DNA of 64,000 nucleotides from HGM11416 sp034104345 (GCA_034104345.1 JAXEDY010000019.1:1-64000), one strand, 5' to 3'; counted from the stretch's first letter, positions 8,030-17,795 are shown. The notes: generated from the letters alone by a model not told the origin. Made by a program: numbers and translations.

Positions 8030-9124
8030 CTATATTTTTAATAACGGTTTAATGATTTTTTCAAGATACTGCGCAAAGCGCATAAATCCGAAATCATTGG
8101 GATGAACACCCTCGGTAGTAACTGCGTCCCATTCGTCACCTTTGAAAATCTCACGTCCATCAATATAATAAATGTTTTCGTCCCCCGCTTTTTTTGCTCG
8201 CAAATAAGTGCTTTTTATAATTTTGCGACGATTGTCGAACGAGCCCCACGTTTCACCCGCTTTCATTTCATAATAAACGGCATGAAGCGCGGCGCAATGG
8301 CTCATAATAACAATCGGCAGATCGGGCTGTTTGTCGCGTATTATCTTATAAAAAGGATAATGCGTTTCTTCGAGCCAGTTTTCGCTCGGTGCATTAGAAT
8401 CGTATTCAATAACCAACAAACTCATATCGAGTACCGAAACATATTCCGCCATTTCTTTTTCTCCTTTGGCAGAGCCGGAAAATCCGAGATTTATAAAATC
8501 CATCGATAAACGCCGTCCGAGTATTGACGGGTAAGTATTCCCGGGTCTTGAAGCGCAACCGCCGTTAGTTATCGAACTGCCGTAAAAAACGATAGGTGGT
8601 TCTCTTATATTGTCGTCTGCCATATCTATAATCGCATCTTTTTTTATTCCTATAAAAACTTTTTTAACTCCGTTATATATCGGGAAATAAAGCGTATAAT
8701 CGGTAAGTTCACCGTAAGTTTTTATCTCGCCAGAATATCCTGCGTCCCATTTTTCCGGAGGTAAAAAAGTTGTAAAATACGTCTCTTTGTCGTTAAATCT
8801 TCGATACAAATCAAATCCTGCCAACCCCGAACGCGACATCTGTGCCAAACTACCGATTTGATCGGTTTCGGCTTGTATCGCTATGTATTTTGAATTTGTC
8901 TTAAAACAAACTCTGCCACCCGCTGTCCACGTGTTAATATGCGCGACCCCGTCCGATACTTTTTCTGCAATTTCTTGCGGAATACGAACGTATCTCTTCG
9001 CATTGTCATCATAAATCACACCTTTTATCTTAAACGGTGGTTCATTCACATCAAACCATACTATGTCCGGTTCGGTTATGTCCGAATTTATCAAAAAATT
9101 CTTATCGAATTTATCTATTTGCAT
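8030..9124 (-). CDS. Two-domain SGNH-hydrolase carbohydrate esterase
   Basis: This 364-residue protein has an N-terminal beta-rich domain (about 1-170) of the kind that precedes the SGNH_hydro domain, then the hydrolase itself. Motifs: block I FYGSSITNGGCASRPGNTYP (nucleophile Ser), block II-like INLGFSGSAKGE (Gly), VIEYDSNAPSE replacing GxND, and block V EGVHPNDFGF (catalytic Asp/His). Related proteins deacetylate sugars. No signal peptide is seen. AAGGAAA precedes the ATG. It sits 10 bp after the DUF4434 gene, implying co-expression. Confidence 0.85.
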   Translation of the reverse strand: MQIDKFDKNFLINSDITEPDIVWFDVNEPPFKIKGVIYDDNAKRYVRIPQEIAEKVSDGVAHINTWTAGGRVCFKTNSKYIAIQAETDQIGSLAQMSRSGLAGFDLYRRFNDKETYFTTFLPPEKWDAGYSGEIKTYGELTDYTLYFPIYNGVKKVFIGIKKDAIIDMADDNIREPPIVFYGSSITNGGCASRPGNTYPSILGRRLSMDFINLGFSGSAKGEKEMAEYVSVLDMSLLVIEYDSNAPSENWLEETHYPFYKIIRDKQPDLPIVIMSHCAALHAVYYEMKAGETWGSFDNRRKIIKSTYLRAKKAGDENIYYIDGREIFKGDEWDAVTTEGVHPNDFGFMRFAQYLEKIIKPLLKI

Positions 9125-9134
9125 TTGATTTTCC

Positions 9135-10031
9135 TTATTTATAGTAGTTTTTATACAAGACGTTCAGATTCCGCGCAGATGGGTATATAGACTGCGGACT
9201 TAAAAAGTGAGAAAATTCAAAAGTTATCATTTTCTTTACAACAGGCTTTACTATTTCTATCTTTTTTCGTAATAAGTCGAAAGGTATGGGATAATACATC
9301 CGTCTTACGTCTCTTTCAAAAGTTTCGACGTTCGACCATAGTTCTATTTTATGTTTGTCACATACTTTTTTTATAGCGGTAAAATATTCATACAATTCAG
9401 CAAGCGGTGCCGTACCGTCCTGAAAAGCACAATAATCAATATCTTTTCCACATTTTCCCCAAATATAATCCCATTCCTCTGCCATTTGCTCGGGCGAAAA
9501 TGCGATGTTCGATGTCAATAAAGTCTTAAAAAACGGACTTACAAGAACTTTTTTATCAGGACAAATATCTTTGTAAAGCGCAGCCAGCCCGCCCATAGTT
9601 TCTTTCAGATTCAAAGACCTATCGTTCCCTTCGTGCGGTAGATACCAACCGACAAATGACGGATAATCCCCGTAATGCATAACGACTTCTTTTACAAATT
9701 CTTTATTCTTCTTAATTTCCGTAGCATAATCACCGTTGTTCCACGACAGATTGCTTATGTATCCGCCGATATAAACTTTCATTTTACGTTTTGCCGATTC
9801 TTGTAAGATAAAACCTGCAAAATCGTCGTCTTCCGATTTAAGCGTCGGAAATTTTTCGGACGGATAGATACACTTATCGTCAAACCATCCTCTGATGAAT
9901 ATTATGGTATCAATACCAACTTCTTTCATGTTGTCAAGATCTTCAGCCCATTGCTCTTTCGTCCAATTTGATGACGGGATATCATAAGTTATTTCGTCAA
10001 TAAAAGTACCTGAAATCGGATAATTATTCAT
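9135..10031 (-). CDS. DUF4434 protein, putative glycosidase-like TIM barrel
   Basis: This 298-residue cytoplasmic protein opens with ISGTFIDEITYDIPSSNWTK and has IDTIIFIRGWFDDKCIYPSE, VGWYLPHEGND, KVLVSPFFKT and IDYCAFQDG, the pattern of the DUF4434 family. The family is predicted to be a glycosidase-like barrel and is found in polysaccharide-use loci; the conserved Glu in WYLPHEGND is a candidate catalytic residue. The activity is not established. No signal peptide is evident. It lies just before the SGNH hydrolase and just after an SGNH remnant. Confidence 0.7.
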   Translation of the reverse strand: MNNYPISGTFIDEITYDIPSSNWTKEQWAEDLDNMKEVGIDTIIFIRGWFDDKCIYPSEKFPTLKSEDDDFAGFILQESAKRKMKVYIGGYISNLSWNNGDYATEIKKNKEFVKEVVMHYGDYPSFVGWYLPHEGNDRSLNLKETMGGLAALYKDICPDKKVLVSPFFKTLLTSNIAFSPEQMAEEWDYIWGKCGKDIDYCAFQDGTAPLAELYEYFTAIKKVCDKHKIELWSNVETFERDVRRMYYPIPFDLLRKKIEIVKPVVKKMITFEFSHFLSPQSIYPSARNLNVLYKNYYK

Positions 10032-10051
10032 ATTTTTTTTCTTTTGTTTTA

Positions 10052-10150
10052 TTATTTATTAAAATCAAAATCGCATTTTAACAAAAATTCTCTTGCCATA
10101 AGAGTCGCTCCGACCTGATTCGGATGCACCCTATCCCACGCTATATAAGA
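10052..10150 (-). pseudogene. C-terminal remnant of a second SGNH hydrolase
   Basis: The minus strand reads SYIAWDRVHPNQVGATLMAR followed by EFLLKCDFDFNK and a stop. The DRVHPNQVG piece is the block V catalytic Asp-x-x-His motif of SGNH/GDSL hydrolases. Only the last 32 or so residues survive; upstream of 10150 the frame is lost. It shows that the cluster once held another esterase between the MATE and DUF4434 genes. Confidence 0.7.
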
Positions 10151-10260
10151 CGATTATTAAGTCGTATCGCGTTATGTTGTTTGAAAATTGTGATTCATCA
10201 CGAACTGTGGAGATTAAGAGTTAAAAGCATATTTAGTCGATAAGTAATAATTTTAAATCG

Positions 10261-11634
10261 TTATAAGACGGGAGTGTCGTTTGATCTTAGCATGGGGACG
10301 GCGTTCCCGTCGCATTCTTTCCAGATTTTTTTGCGTATGGAGTAGTAAATAACAATTAAATATATGCCTGAAATAGAATATCCCAGAGTTGTGGCAAGCG
10401 AGCGTCCTGTCGTTCCCAGTGCATCGATTAGCCAGAAAGCGCTTATTAAATTACCCGTGGCTTCGGCAGCGCCCGCAAAAAAGGAAAATCTTCCGTAACC
10501 GATAGACTCTAAAAAATACCTGACGGTAACAAGCATAGGGAAAAGAATGAATCCTAAACCGTAGTATACCCAATAACTTTTCCCATAAGCAATTATCCGA
10601 GCGTCTTCAAATAAATTACTGAAATACCAATTGCCTAAAACAGCGTATAGAAAAGCGCAGACGCATCCGTAGATTAAACCGATTACTACTATAAGATTTA
10701 AAAAACTTTTGCAACGTTGTGTTTTTCCGGATGAAAAATTTACAGGGAAGAAGATGTTTGCCGATATAGCCAATGCGCTTAAAGGACCTTGTAGGGGTAA
10801 ATTGACCGATAATATCATAATGTAATCTGTTGGTAAGCAGGCATTTGTTTTTATTGAAACTATATAATAGCTTCCGTGGCAAAGTACATTGTGTAATACA
10901 AGATACGAACTATATTTTAACACCTTTCCAATCAGTTTAAAGTCGGGTAAATAATCTTGTTTTACACCTCTCTTTATTATTCTTTTTTTTCTTAGATTTA
11001 CTATTGAAAAGAGTATAATAAATATATTTGTAGCGCTCGTAATAAGTCCCGCTCCGATTATGTCGAGTTTAAGAAGAACGAGTATAATAAAACCGACAAG
11101 AGTGTTTAAACACTGTGATAACATAAAGGATATTAACAGAGTTATAATATTACTATGCGCATTGCTTATTGTTATCAACATGCTCCCGACGGCGGCTATT
11201 ATATAACTTGCGATGTACACTATAAAATAAATTCTCGTTTCGGAAAAAAGACTTTCGGGTACTTTGGTGAATTTCAATATGGGTCTATTGAAAATAATAA
11301 GAAACAAACTAAATATAACAGTAAAAATCACTACTGCGTAAATGCCGTTCATCGTCGCTTTTATCGAAGTTTCTTTTGAATTGATTTCTTTGGAAAGTTT
11401 AATCCATCCTGCGCTGACAATATTGCTTACCAATGCAACAAAAAAATTAAGTATGACGGAAATATATCCTAAAATACTGAAAATGACTTTGCAACTCGAA
11501 ATGTAAATATCGTTCAGAAGCGAAGTCGTAAAAATACACATTACGGACGATATAAGATAAGGAACCGATAATTTTAGTAACAAAACGGACGGCTTATCGT
11601 TCAATATATCGTTTTTGATTTCTAATTTTTTCAT
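10261..11634 (-). CDS. MATE-family multidrug/metabolite transporter
   Basis: This 457-residue integral membrane protein has about 12 hydrophobic segments in two halves. It begins KKLEIKNDILNDKPSVLLLK-LSVPYLISS, where the NDKP...LLxLxxPxxIS start is typical of MATE (NorM/DinF-like) exporters. Members use Na+ or H+ gradients to export drugs or metabolites. It lies inside the glycan cluster but is flanked by the SGNH remnant and an IS110 fragment, so its link to glycan use is uncertain. No strong ribosome binding site is visible. Confidence 0.85.
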   Translation of the reverse strand: MKKLEIKNDILNDKPSVLLLKLSVPYLISSVMCIFTTSLLNDIYISSCKVIFSILGYISVILNFFVALVSNIVSAGWIKLSKEINSKETSIKATMNGIYAVVIFTVIFSLFLIIFNRPILKFTKVPESLFSETRIYFIVYIASYIIAAVGSMLITISNAHSNIITLLISFMLSQCLNTLVGFIILVLLKLDIIGAGLITSATNIFIILFSIVNLRKKRIIKRGVKQDYLPDFKLIGKVLKYSSYLVLHNVLCHGSYYIVSIKTNACLPTDYIMILSVNLPLQGPLSALAISANIFFPVNFSSGKTQRCKSFLNLIVVIGLIYGCVCAFLYAVLGNWYFSNLFEDARIIAYGKSYWVYYGLGFILFPMLVTVRYFLESIGYGRFSFFAGAAEATGNLISAFWLIDALGTTGRSLATTLGYSISGIYLIVIYYSIRKKIWKECDGNAVPMLRSNDTPVL

Positions 11635-11724
11635 ATCATTCCACGCATTTTCTTATTCGATATAATTATACTATTTATATGGTTTTGGTCAATATTATTT
11701 TTTAATGGGCATATCTCAAAATTA

Positions 11725-12144
11725 GACAATAGTCTTGCAAGTTCACTTCCTGAATACAACGTTGTTATGAGCATGTTTGGCGTTGGCTCCGTTCTCGGCT
11801 CTCAACTGATTGCCGAAATCGGGGACGTTTCCCGTTTTCACAACAAACGCGCTTTGGTTGCTTTTGCCGGTTTGGACGCACCGCCTTTTCAGTCCGGTAA
11901 TTTTAACGCGCAATCTCGTTCTATTTCCAAGCGTGGCTCTGCTTCTCTCCGCAAAACTTTGTTTCAAGTAATGTCAGTTATCTTACAACAAGCCCCTGCG
12001 GACAACGCAGTGTTTCAATTTATGGACAAGAAACGTTTTGAGGGAAAACATTTCTACGTCTATATGACCGCTGCCGCCAACAAGTTTTTGAGAATGTATT
12101 ATGCTCGCGTGACGGAGCTTCTTAATTCTTTACAAGTCGCTTAA
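11725..12144 (+). mobile_element. IS110-family transposase C-terminal fragment
   Basis: The plus-strand frame from about 11725 encodes about 140 residues (SLASSLPEYNVVMSMFGVG onward). They match the C-terminal Transposase_20 region of IS110/IS116/IS902 elements: GVGSVLGSQLIAEIGDVSRF, ALVAFAGLDAPPFQSG, and the Ser-containing SKRGSASLRKTLFQ. The N-terminal DEDD RuvC-like domain is absent, so the element is dead. It separates the GH112 gene from the MATE gene and faces the opposite way. An internal ATG at 11767 could express 125 residues, probably without function. Confidence 0.82.
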
Positions 12145-12272
12145 CTTTCCTTTATTTAGCCTTTCCCAAGTCAACGCAACTGCGCTGACTTGCTTTTGCT
12201 CGCAATCTTTTCGCTTGAAAATTTTTTTGAATTTTCTCGTTTATTTTACTTGACTTTTATTTGCAGGTCTTT

Positions 12273-14438
12273 TTATATCCACTTTATTTCATACGGTTTA
12301 AGAGTAAGCGTTTCGGCGTTCCCGTTTATATCGTAAAACACCGTCGTCTGACCTTCGTCCGTGTTGTTTATAACGGCATATCTGTCGCCGTAGTAGTGCG
12401 CTTCGGTGAGCGGATTTTCACAATACGACTTATTGTCCATATTCTCTTTATTCGCAGTCCAAAGTATCGCCCTGTATAAGAGTTTCGCATTCTCAGCCGA
12501 ATACGGTAAGCCCGTTATATAAAAACTTCTGCCCTTGCCGTAAACGTTTGTCGCCATCTTCACTTCGCCCACGTTGACTTTACGGATAAACCTGTCCGAA
12601 AACGCTATATCTATTACGTTCGTTCCGGCGAGCGCGTATATGTTCTTTTTATCTTCGCCATAGTCGATAGGAGTTTTTATTCCCTTCGTTATAAAGTGTT
12701 CGGCGTGTTTTTCTATGTTGTACTTATCTTCGCCGAGAGATATTCCGCACTCTTTATCCACGCCCAAAACGTCCGAAAGTTGAAAAAACTTGCCGTTATA
12801 CTGCACGGCCGTAGGCTCGCCAACGCCTATAAAGCCGCCCCCGTTATACACGAATTTTCTTACTTCCGTCAATACTTTTTCATCTTTCCAGTTGTCTCCG
12901 CCGCTCCAAGCCGTGCCCGCGTCGCCTGCGTTTATTACTACGTCGTAGTCTTTGAGTTTGCCGTTCTTTACGTCGTCGAAGTTTATGAAACTTACAACAA
13001 CGGGAAGTCCGCTCAATATCTCGTATATTCCCTGATAAGAATAACTCTGCTGATACCAGAGTTCGTGAGCGGTCATATTGCACATCCAACTTCTTATCTT
13101 GCCCCAACTGTTTAATACGGCGACTTTCGCGAAGTTCTTCGGCGTTTGAGTTTTCACAGTGTCGTATATATATCTGAACTCGTCGCAAATTTCAGCCGCT
13201 CTGTTTATGAATTTCGGGAATTTCGCCGCGAGCGATAAGTATCCCCCGAAACCTATACGATCGAGCGGATTGCGCATCATCGCACGCCTTGCCGTTATCC
13301 AGTTGCGGTTGAGTTCCGCCACCGCGTTATCTTCATTCCCTTCAAAGAACGTATCGGGAAAGAAATACGGTAGAAATCTGCCTTCTTTATATTTCACGCC
13401 CTCGACATCCGAAAGCATACGCACCGTTACTCCGCCGCCTACGCTGCCGACCAACGCGTCGAGGTTTAATTCCTTAAACCTTTCCCCGAATATCTCCGCG
13501 CCTATCCAGCAATCGCCTAAAAACATCATCGCCTCTTTGCCGTTTTCGTGCGTTATATTAACGAGGTCTTTTACCGTTTCCGTCACAAAAGACTGTATAA
13601 ACTCCATATAGTCTTTATACTCTTTCGTCGGCACTCTGTGAGTTTGGTTATAATATCCCTGATCGGCAAGGTATTCCGCGCGCATTTTATAGCCGTATTT
13701 CTTTTCAAAGTCTTTGAACATACGTGGACTCGCCGCCATATTGTAACCGAACCAGTCCACGTTTCTCTCTTTGCCGTACTGATTGAATACGAGCGAGAAC
13801 ATATATAAAAACGTGGTAAACCTCACGACGTTGCAGTCGGGATTTTCTTTGCACCACTTTTCAAGGTTATCCCTTATGAATTTATTCGTTTTCGGCATAT
13901 ACGGATCGTACATTATATGATGCGGTTCGTTCCAGCCGTTCGTTATGTAATTATACATATGCACGGGATGCCAAAGGGATATCATGAAGAAAGATACCGT
14001 ATATTGATGAAACGGCGTAGCGTTATTTATGATAACAGTTCCCTCTTTCTCGTCCGCCGTCCAGTCGGTATGCACTTCGCCCGTCGTCCTGTCTATTACT
14101 TCGGTGTATTCCAAAGCCTCTGCCGACAAGTCGGGCTTGACTTGATCGGAATAGAAAGTGTCCATAAGACGAACGGTCAAAGTTTCGTCGGTCGCCGTAA
14201 TAAACGGCGTCATTACGAGCATATGCTGCCACTCGTCGGGATTGTTCTTCGCCCACTCGTGATTTCCGCGGTCAACGAAATACACGTTATAAACCTTGTC
14301 CGCTATCTCCCTCGGATTTTTCGGGAGTTTCACGCCGTCACAATCTCTCACTGCGTCCGCGCCCCAAAGCGCCGCTATTTTCTTCGTGCCTTCTACGAAA
14401 CTTTCGTCCGTAGGTATAGTTATTCTGCCTTTTGACAT
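12273..14438 (-). CDS. GH112 galactosyl phosphorylase (lacto-N-biose/galacto-N-biose type)
   Basis: This 721-residue protein is full length for GH112. It starts MSKGRITIPTDESFVEGTKK and carries ADAVRDCDGVKLP, VYFVDRGNHEWAKNNPDEWQ, QYTVSFFMISLWHPVHMYNY, ITNGWNEPHH and MMFLGDCWIGAEIFGERFKE, as in the lnpA/gnpA family. GH112 enzymes work in the cytosol and split beta-galactosides with phosphate, releasing galactose-1-phosphate plus GlcNAc, GalNAc or, in some clostridial members, L-rhamnose. Which acceptor applies cannot be read by eye; GH20 upstream favours amino sugars, GH78/GH106 favour rhamnose. AGGAGG precedes the ATG. Confidence 0.92.
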   Translation of the reverse strand: MSKGRITIPTDESFVEGTKKIAALWGADAVRDCDGVKLPKNPREIADKVYNVYFVDRGNHEWAKNNPDEWQHMLVMTPFITATDETLTVRLMDTFYSDQVKPDLSAEALEYTEVIDRTTGEVHTDWTADEKEGTVIINNATPFHQYTVSFFMISLWHPVHMYNYITNGWNEPHHIMYDPYMPKTNKFIRDNLEKWCKENPDCNVVRFTTFLYMFSLVFNQYGKERNVDWFGYNMAASPRMFKDFEKKYGYKMRAEYLADQGYYNQTHRVPTKEYKDYMEFIQSFVTETVKDLVNITHENGKEAMMFLGDCWIGAEIFGERFKELNLDALVGSVGGGVTVRMLSDVEGVKYKEGRFLPYFFPDTFFEGNEDNAVAELNRNWITARRAMMRNPLDRIGFGGYLSLAAKFPKFINRAAEICDEFRYIYDTVKTQTPKNFAKVAVLNSWGKIRSWMCNMTAHELWYQQSYSYQGIYEILSGLPVVVSFINFDDVKNGKLKDYDVVINAGDAGTAWSGGDNWKDEKVLTEVRKFVYNGGGFIGVGEPTAVQYNGKFFQLSDVLGVDKECGISLGEDKYNIEKHAEHFITKGIKTPIDYGEDKKNIYALAGTNVIDIAFSDRFIRKVNVGEVKMATNVYGKGRSFYITGLPYSAENAKLLYRAILWTANKENMDNKSYCENPLTEAHYYGDRYAVINNTDEGQTTVFYDINGNAETLTLKPYEIKWI

Positions 14439-14502
14439 AAAACTTCCTCCTGTCTGCTTTTATTTCTCCGCCATCAAATCCAAGCCTTATGCATATTATT
14501 GG

Positions 14503-15071
14503 TTAAGAAGCCGCTCCGTTCAAAAAAACCGCTAAAAATCCCGCATCAAATTTACCCTTAAACGTCAATGGCACTTGCACGGTAGTAGTATTCGACACTA
14601 TTCCCATACATATCGCTTCTACGGTAAACAGTATCATTACGGGTAGCCAATGTACATCAATTAACAGCACCACGCCCATTATCAATATCGCACCAAAAGA
14701 AACGACAACAAGCAAACTAAAACATATTTTTCTTAATTTCTTAAATAGATACCGCAACAGGCAAAGTGAACAACGGCAGTAATATTGACATAAAGATTGA
14801 AATTGCGTCGGAAATTCCGTAACTCTCTTTTATTATTGAGGGAATCCACGATTGCAGTCCGCCTGATACGGCATAGCATGCAAGCGCAAATTCTCCGAGA
14901 ATCAGCAACAATACTATACTCTTTTTATCAATTTGCTTTTTTGAAACGTTTTGTTCAATTTCTTGTTTTTCTGCAATTTCGGTTTTTTTGATTTTCCCCG
15001 TTGCGAAAAAAAATCGACGCAACCGCTAACAGCAATATGCCGGCAGTAAAAAAACAATACAAATGTTTTTT
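14503..15071 (-). pseudogene. MFS transporter remnant with frameshifts
   Basis: Three minus-strand pieces in different frames together look like the C-terminal half of a major facilitator transporter. They are FFTAGILLLAVASIFF (about 15065-15010), TGKIKKTE... with ALACYAVSGGLQSWIPSIIK and MSILLPLFTLPVAVS (15003-14741), and YLFKKLRKICFSLLVVVS...MVLFTVEAICMGIVSNTTT-like helices (14757-14503). Frame changes fall in a run of eight T/A at about 15005 and near 14750. The N-terminal half is missing and the gene abuts the GH20 stop codon. It may once have imported the disaccharide cleaved by GH112. Confidence 0.75.
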
Positions 15072-16646
15072 CTAAAACTCCCAACCCCAAATCGCGTTCC
15101 ACGATCCGTAATCGTCGTATAATTCTTCTTTCAACTCGGATATTTCTTCCGCTTCTCCCGAAAGATATTTTTTCAGTCTTTCGGCACAGTATTTAACCCT
15201 CTCCGTAAGTCCCGAAAGCATTACTTCGTGATACTTTAAGGTGATTTCCGTTTTGTAATCTTTCAAAAAATAAACTCTGAAAGAATCGACGAATTCTTTC
15301 ATACGCCGTGCCGTTTCGAGATACTCGACGTAAAGTTCGGCAAGCAGTTTTTTATCACCGCTTTGATACGCCTTTCGCGTCTTTATGCCGAGCGAGGCTT
15401 TTATTTCGCACACTTTGCACAGTTTTGCGAGATAATCGAAAATGTAAGCGTATTCGCCCGCCCGTTTTCCCGCCGCGAACAGTTTATCGGCATATTCACC
15501 AAACGGTATCGGCAAAGCCTTTTCTATCATAGGATCGAGTTTGCCCGCAAAACAGTCGTTGAAAAGGATATTCCGCGACGTGCAATCGAGTTTCTCGTAA
15601 TTTTCGTTATATTTGTTTTTATTCGGTAAATCAAGAAGCATAAAATCGTCGTATTCTACGCCGAAAGTATTGTAAAAACCTTTCTTTATGTTTTCTTCGT
15701 CGAAATTGCCGAGATAATTCTGCCGCATCGTATAAAGGGCAGGAAGAGCGGAAAAATACGAACATTCGTGTCCGCTGTCAGCCCAAAGCGTTATCACGAT
15801 TTTATCTATATCATTTGCTTTTGCCCTTTGCATTGCGTTATTCATTGCTTTTATGGAATAATGGTTAAACGGCGCGTATCCCCACCATGTCCACGAACCG
15901 CCATAAAACCATATTTCACGATTAAACTCCTTGTGCGACTTAAATTCGGCGTCCCAAACGGTATCTTCCCGATATCCATAATTCCAGTTGCAAAGCGCAA
16001 GACCTTCGGGAACTTTGTCCCGAACGCTTTTATCTATTATTGCAACGCCGTTTTCGTCTTTTTTGCTCGCGAGATGCGAAAACATATCGCTCCACATTTT
16101 AGGCTTTAACCCGTATTTCTTCGCTATTTCCACGACTTTTGCGACGTGCCGAAGAAGTATTTCGTATCTGTCGGTAAACCCGTGCAACTTCAAATACCTG
16201 CCGAGTCCTACGCCGAACGCCTCGTCAACGCCTAAATTTATATATTCAGACGAAAAACTTTCGGCTATGGACTTTATCATTTTTTCTATTAGTTCATACG
16301 TTTTCGGCTCGTCGATAAGCAAAACGTCGGAAGTGTCGCGTAAATTCGAATATGCGGGAATAGACAAAAGCCTGCCAAGGTGTCCGAGCGTCTGTATGCA
16401 AGGCGAAAGTTCTATGCCCTTCGATTTTGCATATAAATCAATTTCTTTTATCTCGTCTTTTGTGTAAGCGCCGTTTAAATAACCGAAAAATTTCTCTCCG
16501 GCTATTTTATATTCGGTATCAATTTGTAATTCGAGATAATTATATCCCATCAAAGACAATTTGTCTATAAAATCTTTTATCCGACCGACGCTCATAGCAC
16601 CCTTTGAACAAGAAATAAGCGCGCCGAAAATTTTATTGTTATTCAT
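15072..16646 (-). CDS. GH20 beta-N-acetylhexosaminidase-like enzyme
   Basis: This 524-residue protein has a GH20 (alpha/beta)8 barrel in the first 330 or so residues. The signature is YINLGVDEAFGVGLGRY, with the Asp-Glu pair at about residues 141-142; GH20 uses the neighbouring Asp to support substrate-assisted catalysis and the Glu as acid. Also visible are CIQTLGHLGRLL, NREIWFYGGSWTWWGYAPF and VITLWADSGHECSYFSALPA. The C-terminus is helical. No signal peptide is seen, so it likely trims imported oligosaccharides, releasing terminal GlcNAc or GalNAc. It begins after a GGAG and lies upstream of the MFS remnant and GH112. Confidence 0.85.
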   Translation of the reverse strand: MNNNKIFGALISCSKGAMSVGRIKDFIDKLSLMGYNYLELQIDTEYKIAGEKFFGYLNGAYTKDEIKEIDLYAKSKGIELSPCIQTLGHLGRLLSIPAYSNLRDTSDVLLIDEPKTYELIEKMIKSIAESFSSEYINLGVDEAFGVGLGRYLKLHGFTDRYEILLRHVAKVVEIAKKYGLKPKMWSDMFSHLASKKDENGVAIIDKSVRDKVPEGLALCNWNYGYREDTVWDAEFKSHKEFNREIWFYGGSWTWWGYAPFNHYSIKAMNNAMQRAKANDIDKIVITLWADSGHECSYFSALPALYTMRQNYLGNFDEENIKKGFYNTFGVEYDDFMLLDLPNKNKYNENYEKLDCTSRNILFNDCFAGKLDPMIEKALPIPFGEYADKLFAAGKRAGEYAYIFDYLAKLCKVCEIKASLGIKTRKAYQSGDKKLLAELYVEYLETARRMKEFVDSFRVYFLKDYKTEITLKYHEVMLSGLTERVKYCAERLKKYLSGEAEEISELKEELYDDYGSWNAIWGWEF

Positions 16647-16670
16647 AGGTCTCCATATTATTTAGTTTTC

Positions 16671-16701
16671 GGGGAGTTCCGAAAATTGTTCAGAACTCCC
16701 C
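16671..16701. terminator. Strong hairpin between the InlB-repeat gene and GH20
   Basis: GGGGAGTTC (16671-16679) pairs with GAACTCCCC (16693-16701). On the plus strand it is followed by a T-rich tail; on the minus strand the tail is poor. It lies downstream of the large minus-strand surface operon and upstream of the GH20 gene, so it probably separates two transcripts. Confidence 0.55.
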
Positions 16702-16751
16702 TTGTTTTTTGCTTTGCAGGTTATGCTTAAGCTACATATACAACCGATTAA

Positions 16752-17795
16752 TTATAAATCCTTAATCACGTATCTGTTGCCGCCCGTAAATACGCGGAAT
16801 TCTTTATGACCCTTTACCCAATCTTCTATCGAATCCGTAGAGCCTGTTATCGAAGTAAATTCCTTAGTGGTATCGCTGAGTACTGTTCCCGTATTATCGT
16901 TTATTACGATATATCTTACCGTAACCTTGGAATAATCGTTAGCGACCTGATAACTTATTTTGACTATATAAGGAACGTCTGTTTCCATTCCGAGAGTCGC
17001 ATTCGTATAAGTCTGAACGAATCCGTCGCCACTGTTTGCAGTTCCCGTTCTATGGAACAAAGTCATCCACGTATAATTTCCGCCGCCTGCGGTTTTGGTA
17101 AATTTGAATACGATAGCCCCGCTCATTTCGTTTTCAAACGTTCCGGTAACGCCGTTCCATGAACCACCGTTTCCAATCACCGCTCCGTCGGTAAAGCCTA
17201 TTTCGGTCGCGGTATAGAATTCGTCGAAGGCTTTCATTATCAATTGATACGGCCTCGTAAACGAACTCAACTTCTCGGTGTTAGTTCCGAACGCCTTTAT
17301 CTTCGTAAGTTCAACAGGATCTATCTCGCTCCATACGCTCGAATAAGTTATAGAAACTTGGCCGCCTTCCATACGGAATATCTTATTGCTCTCGACCTGC
17401 TGTTGTATTGTCTTATCTTCAAGACCCGCCGTATAATCGTGAGAAACGTTGCCGATAACCGCACCCGTGGATACGTCTTCTATACGAAGGCCTACGCTTA
17501 TCTTCGAGTAGTCTTCTGCAACTTTATATGATATTACATAGTAATAATCGGTGCTAGGTTGAATGTTTTCTATGGCGGAATCCGTACCGTCACCCCAAGT
17601 CACTATATAAGAATTGATCGCGAATGTCCAAGTGTAGCCGAACAACTTCATATAGTTAACTTGAGAACCGGCACTAGAGTTACTTCTCTTAAAGATTATC
17701 GTGCCTTGCATATGGTTTTTAAGCGTTACTTCTTTTCCGGTCCAACTCCCGATACTACCGTCAGCCATACCGAGTTCGGAAAGAGTATAAACGTT
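16752..17795 (-). repeat. Two-module block shared with the giant lipoprotein
   Basis: Module A (about 17790-17330) has MQGTIIFKRS, YMKLFGYTWTFAINSY, TWGDGTDSAIENIQP and SYKVAEDYSKISVGL. Module B (about 17215-16752) has MSGAIVFKFTK, TWMTLFHRTGTANSGDGFV and SYQVANDYSKVTVRYIV. Each has a close partner in the same order at the end of the 1543-residue protein, so the block was duplicated as a unit. Fold prediction by eye: beta-rich. Confidence 0.8.
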
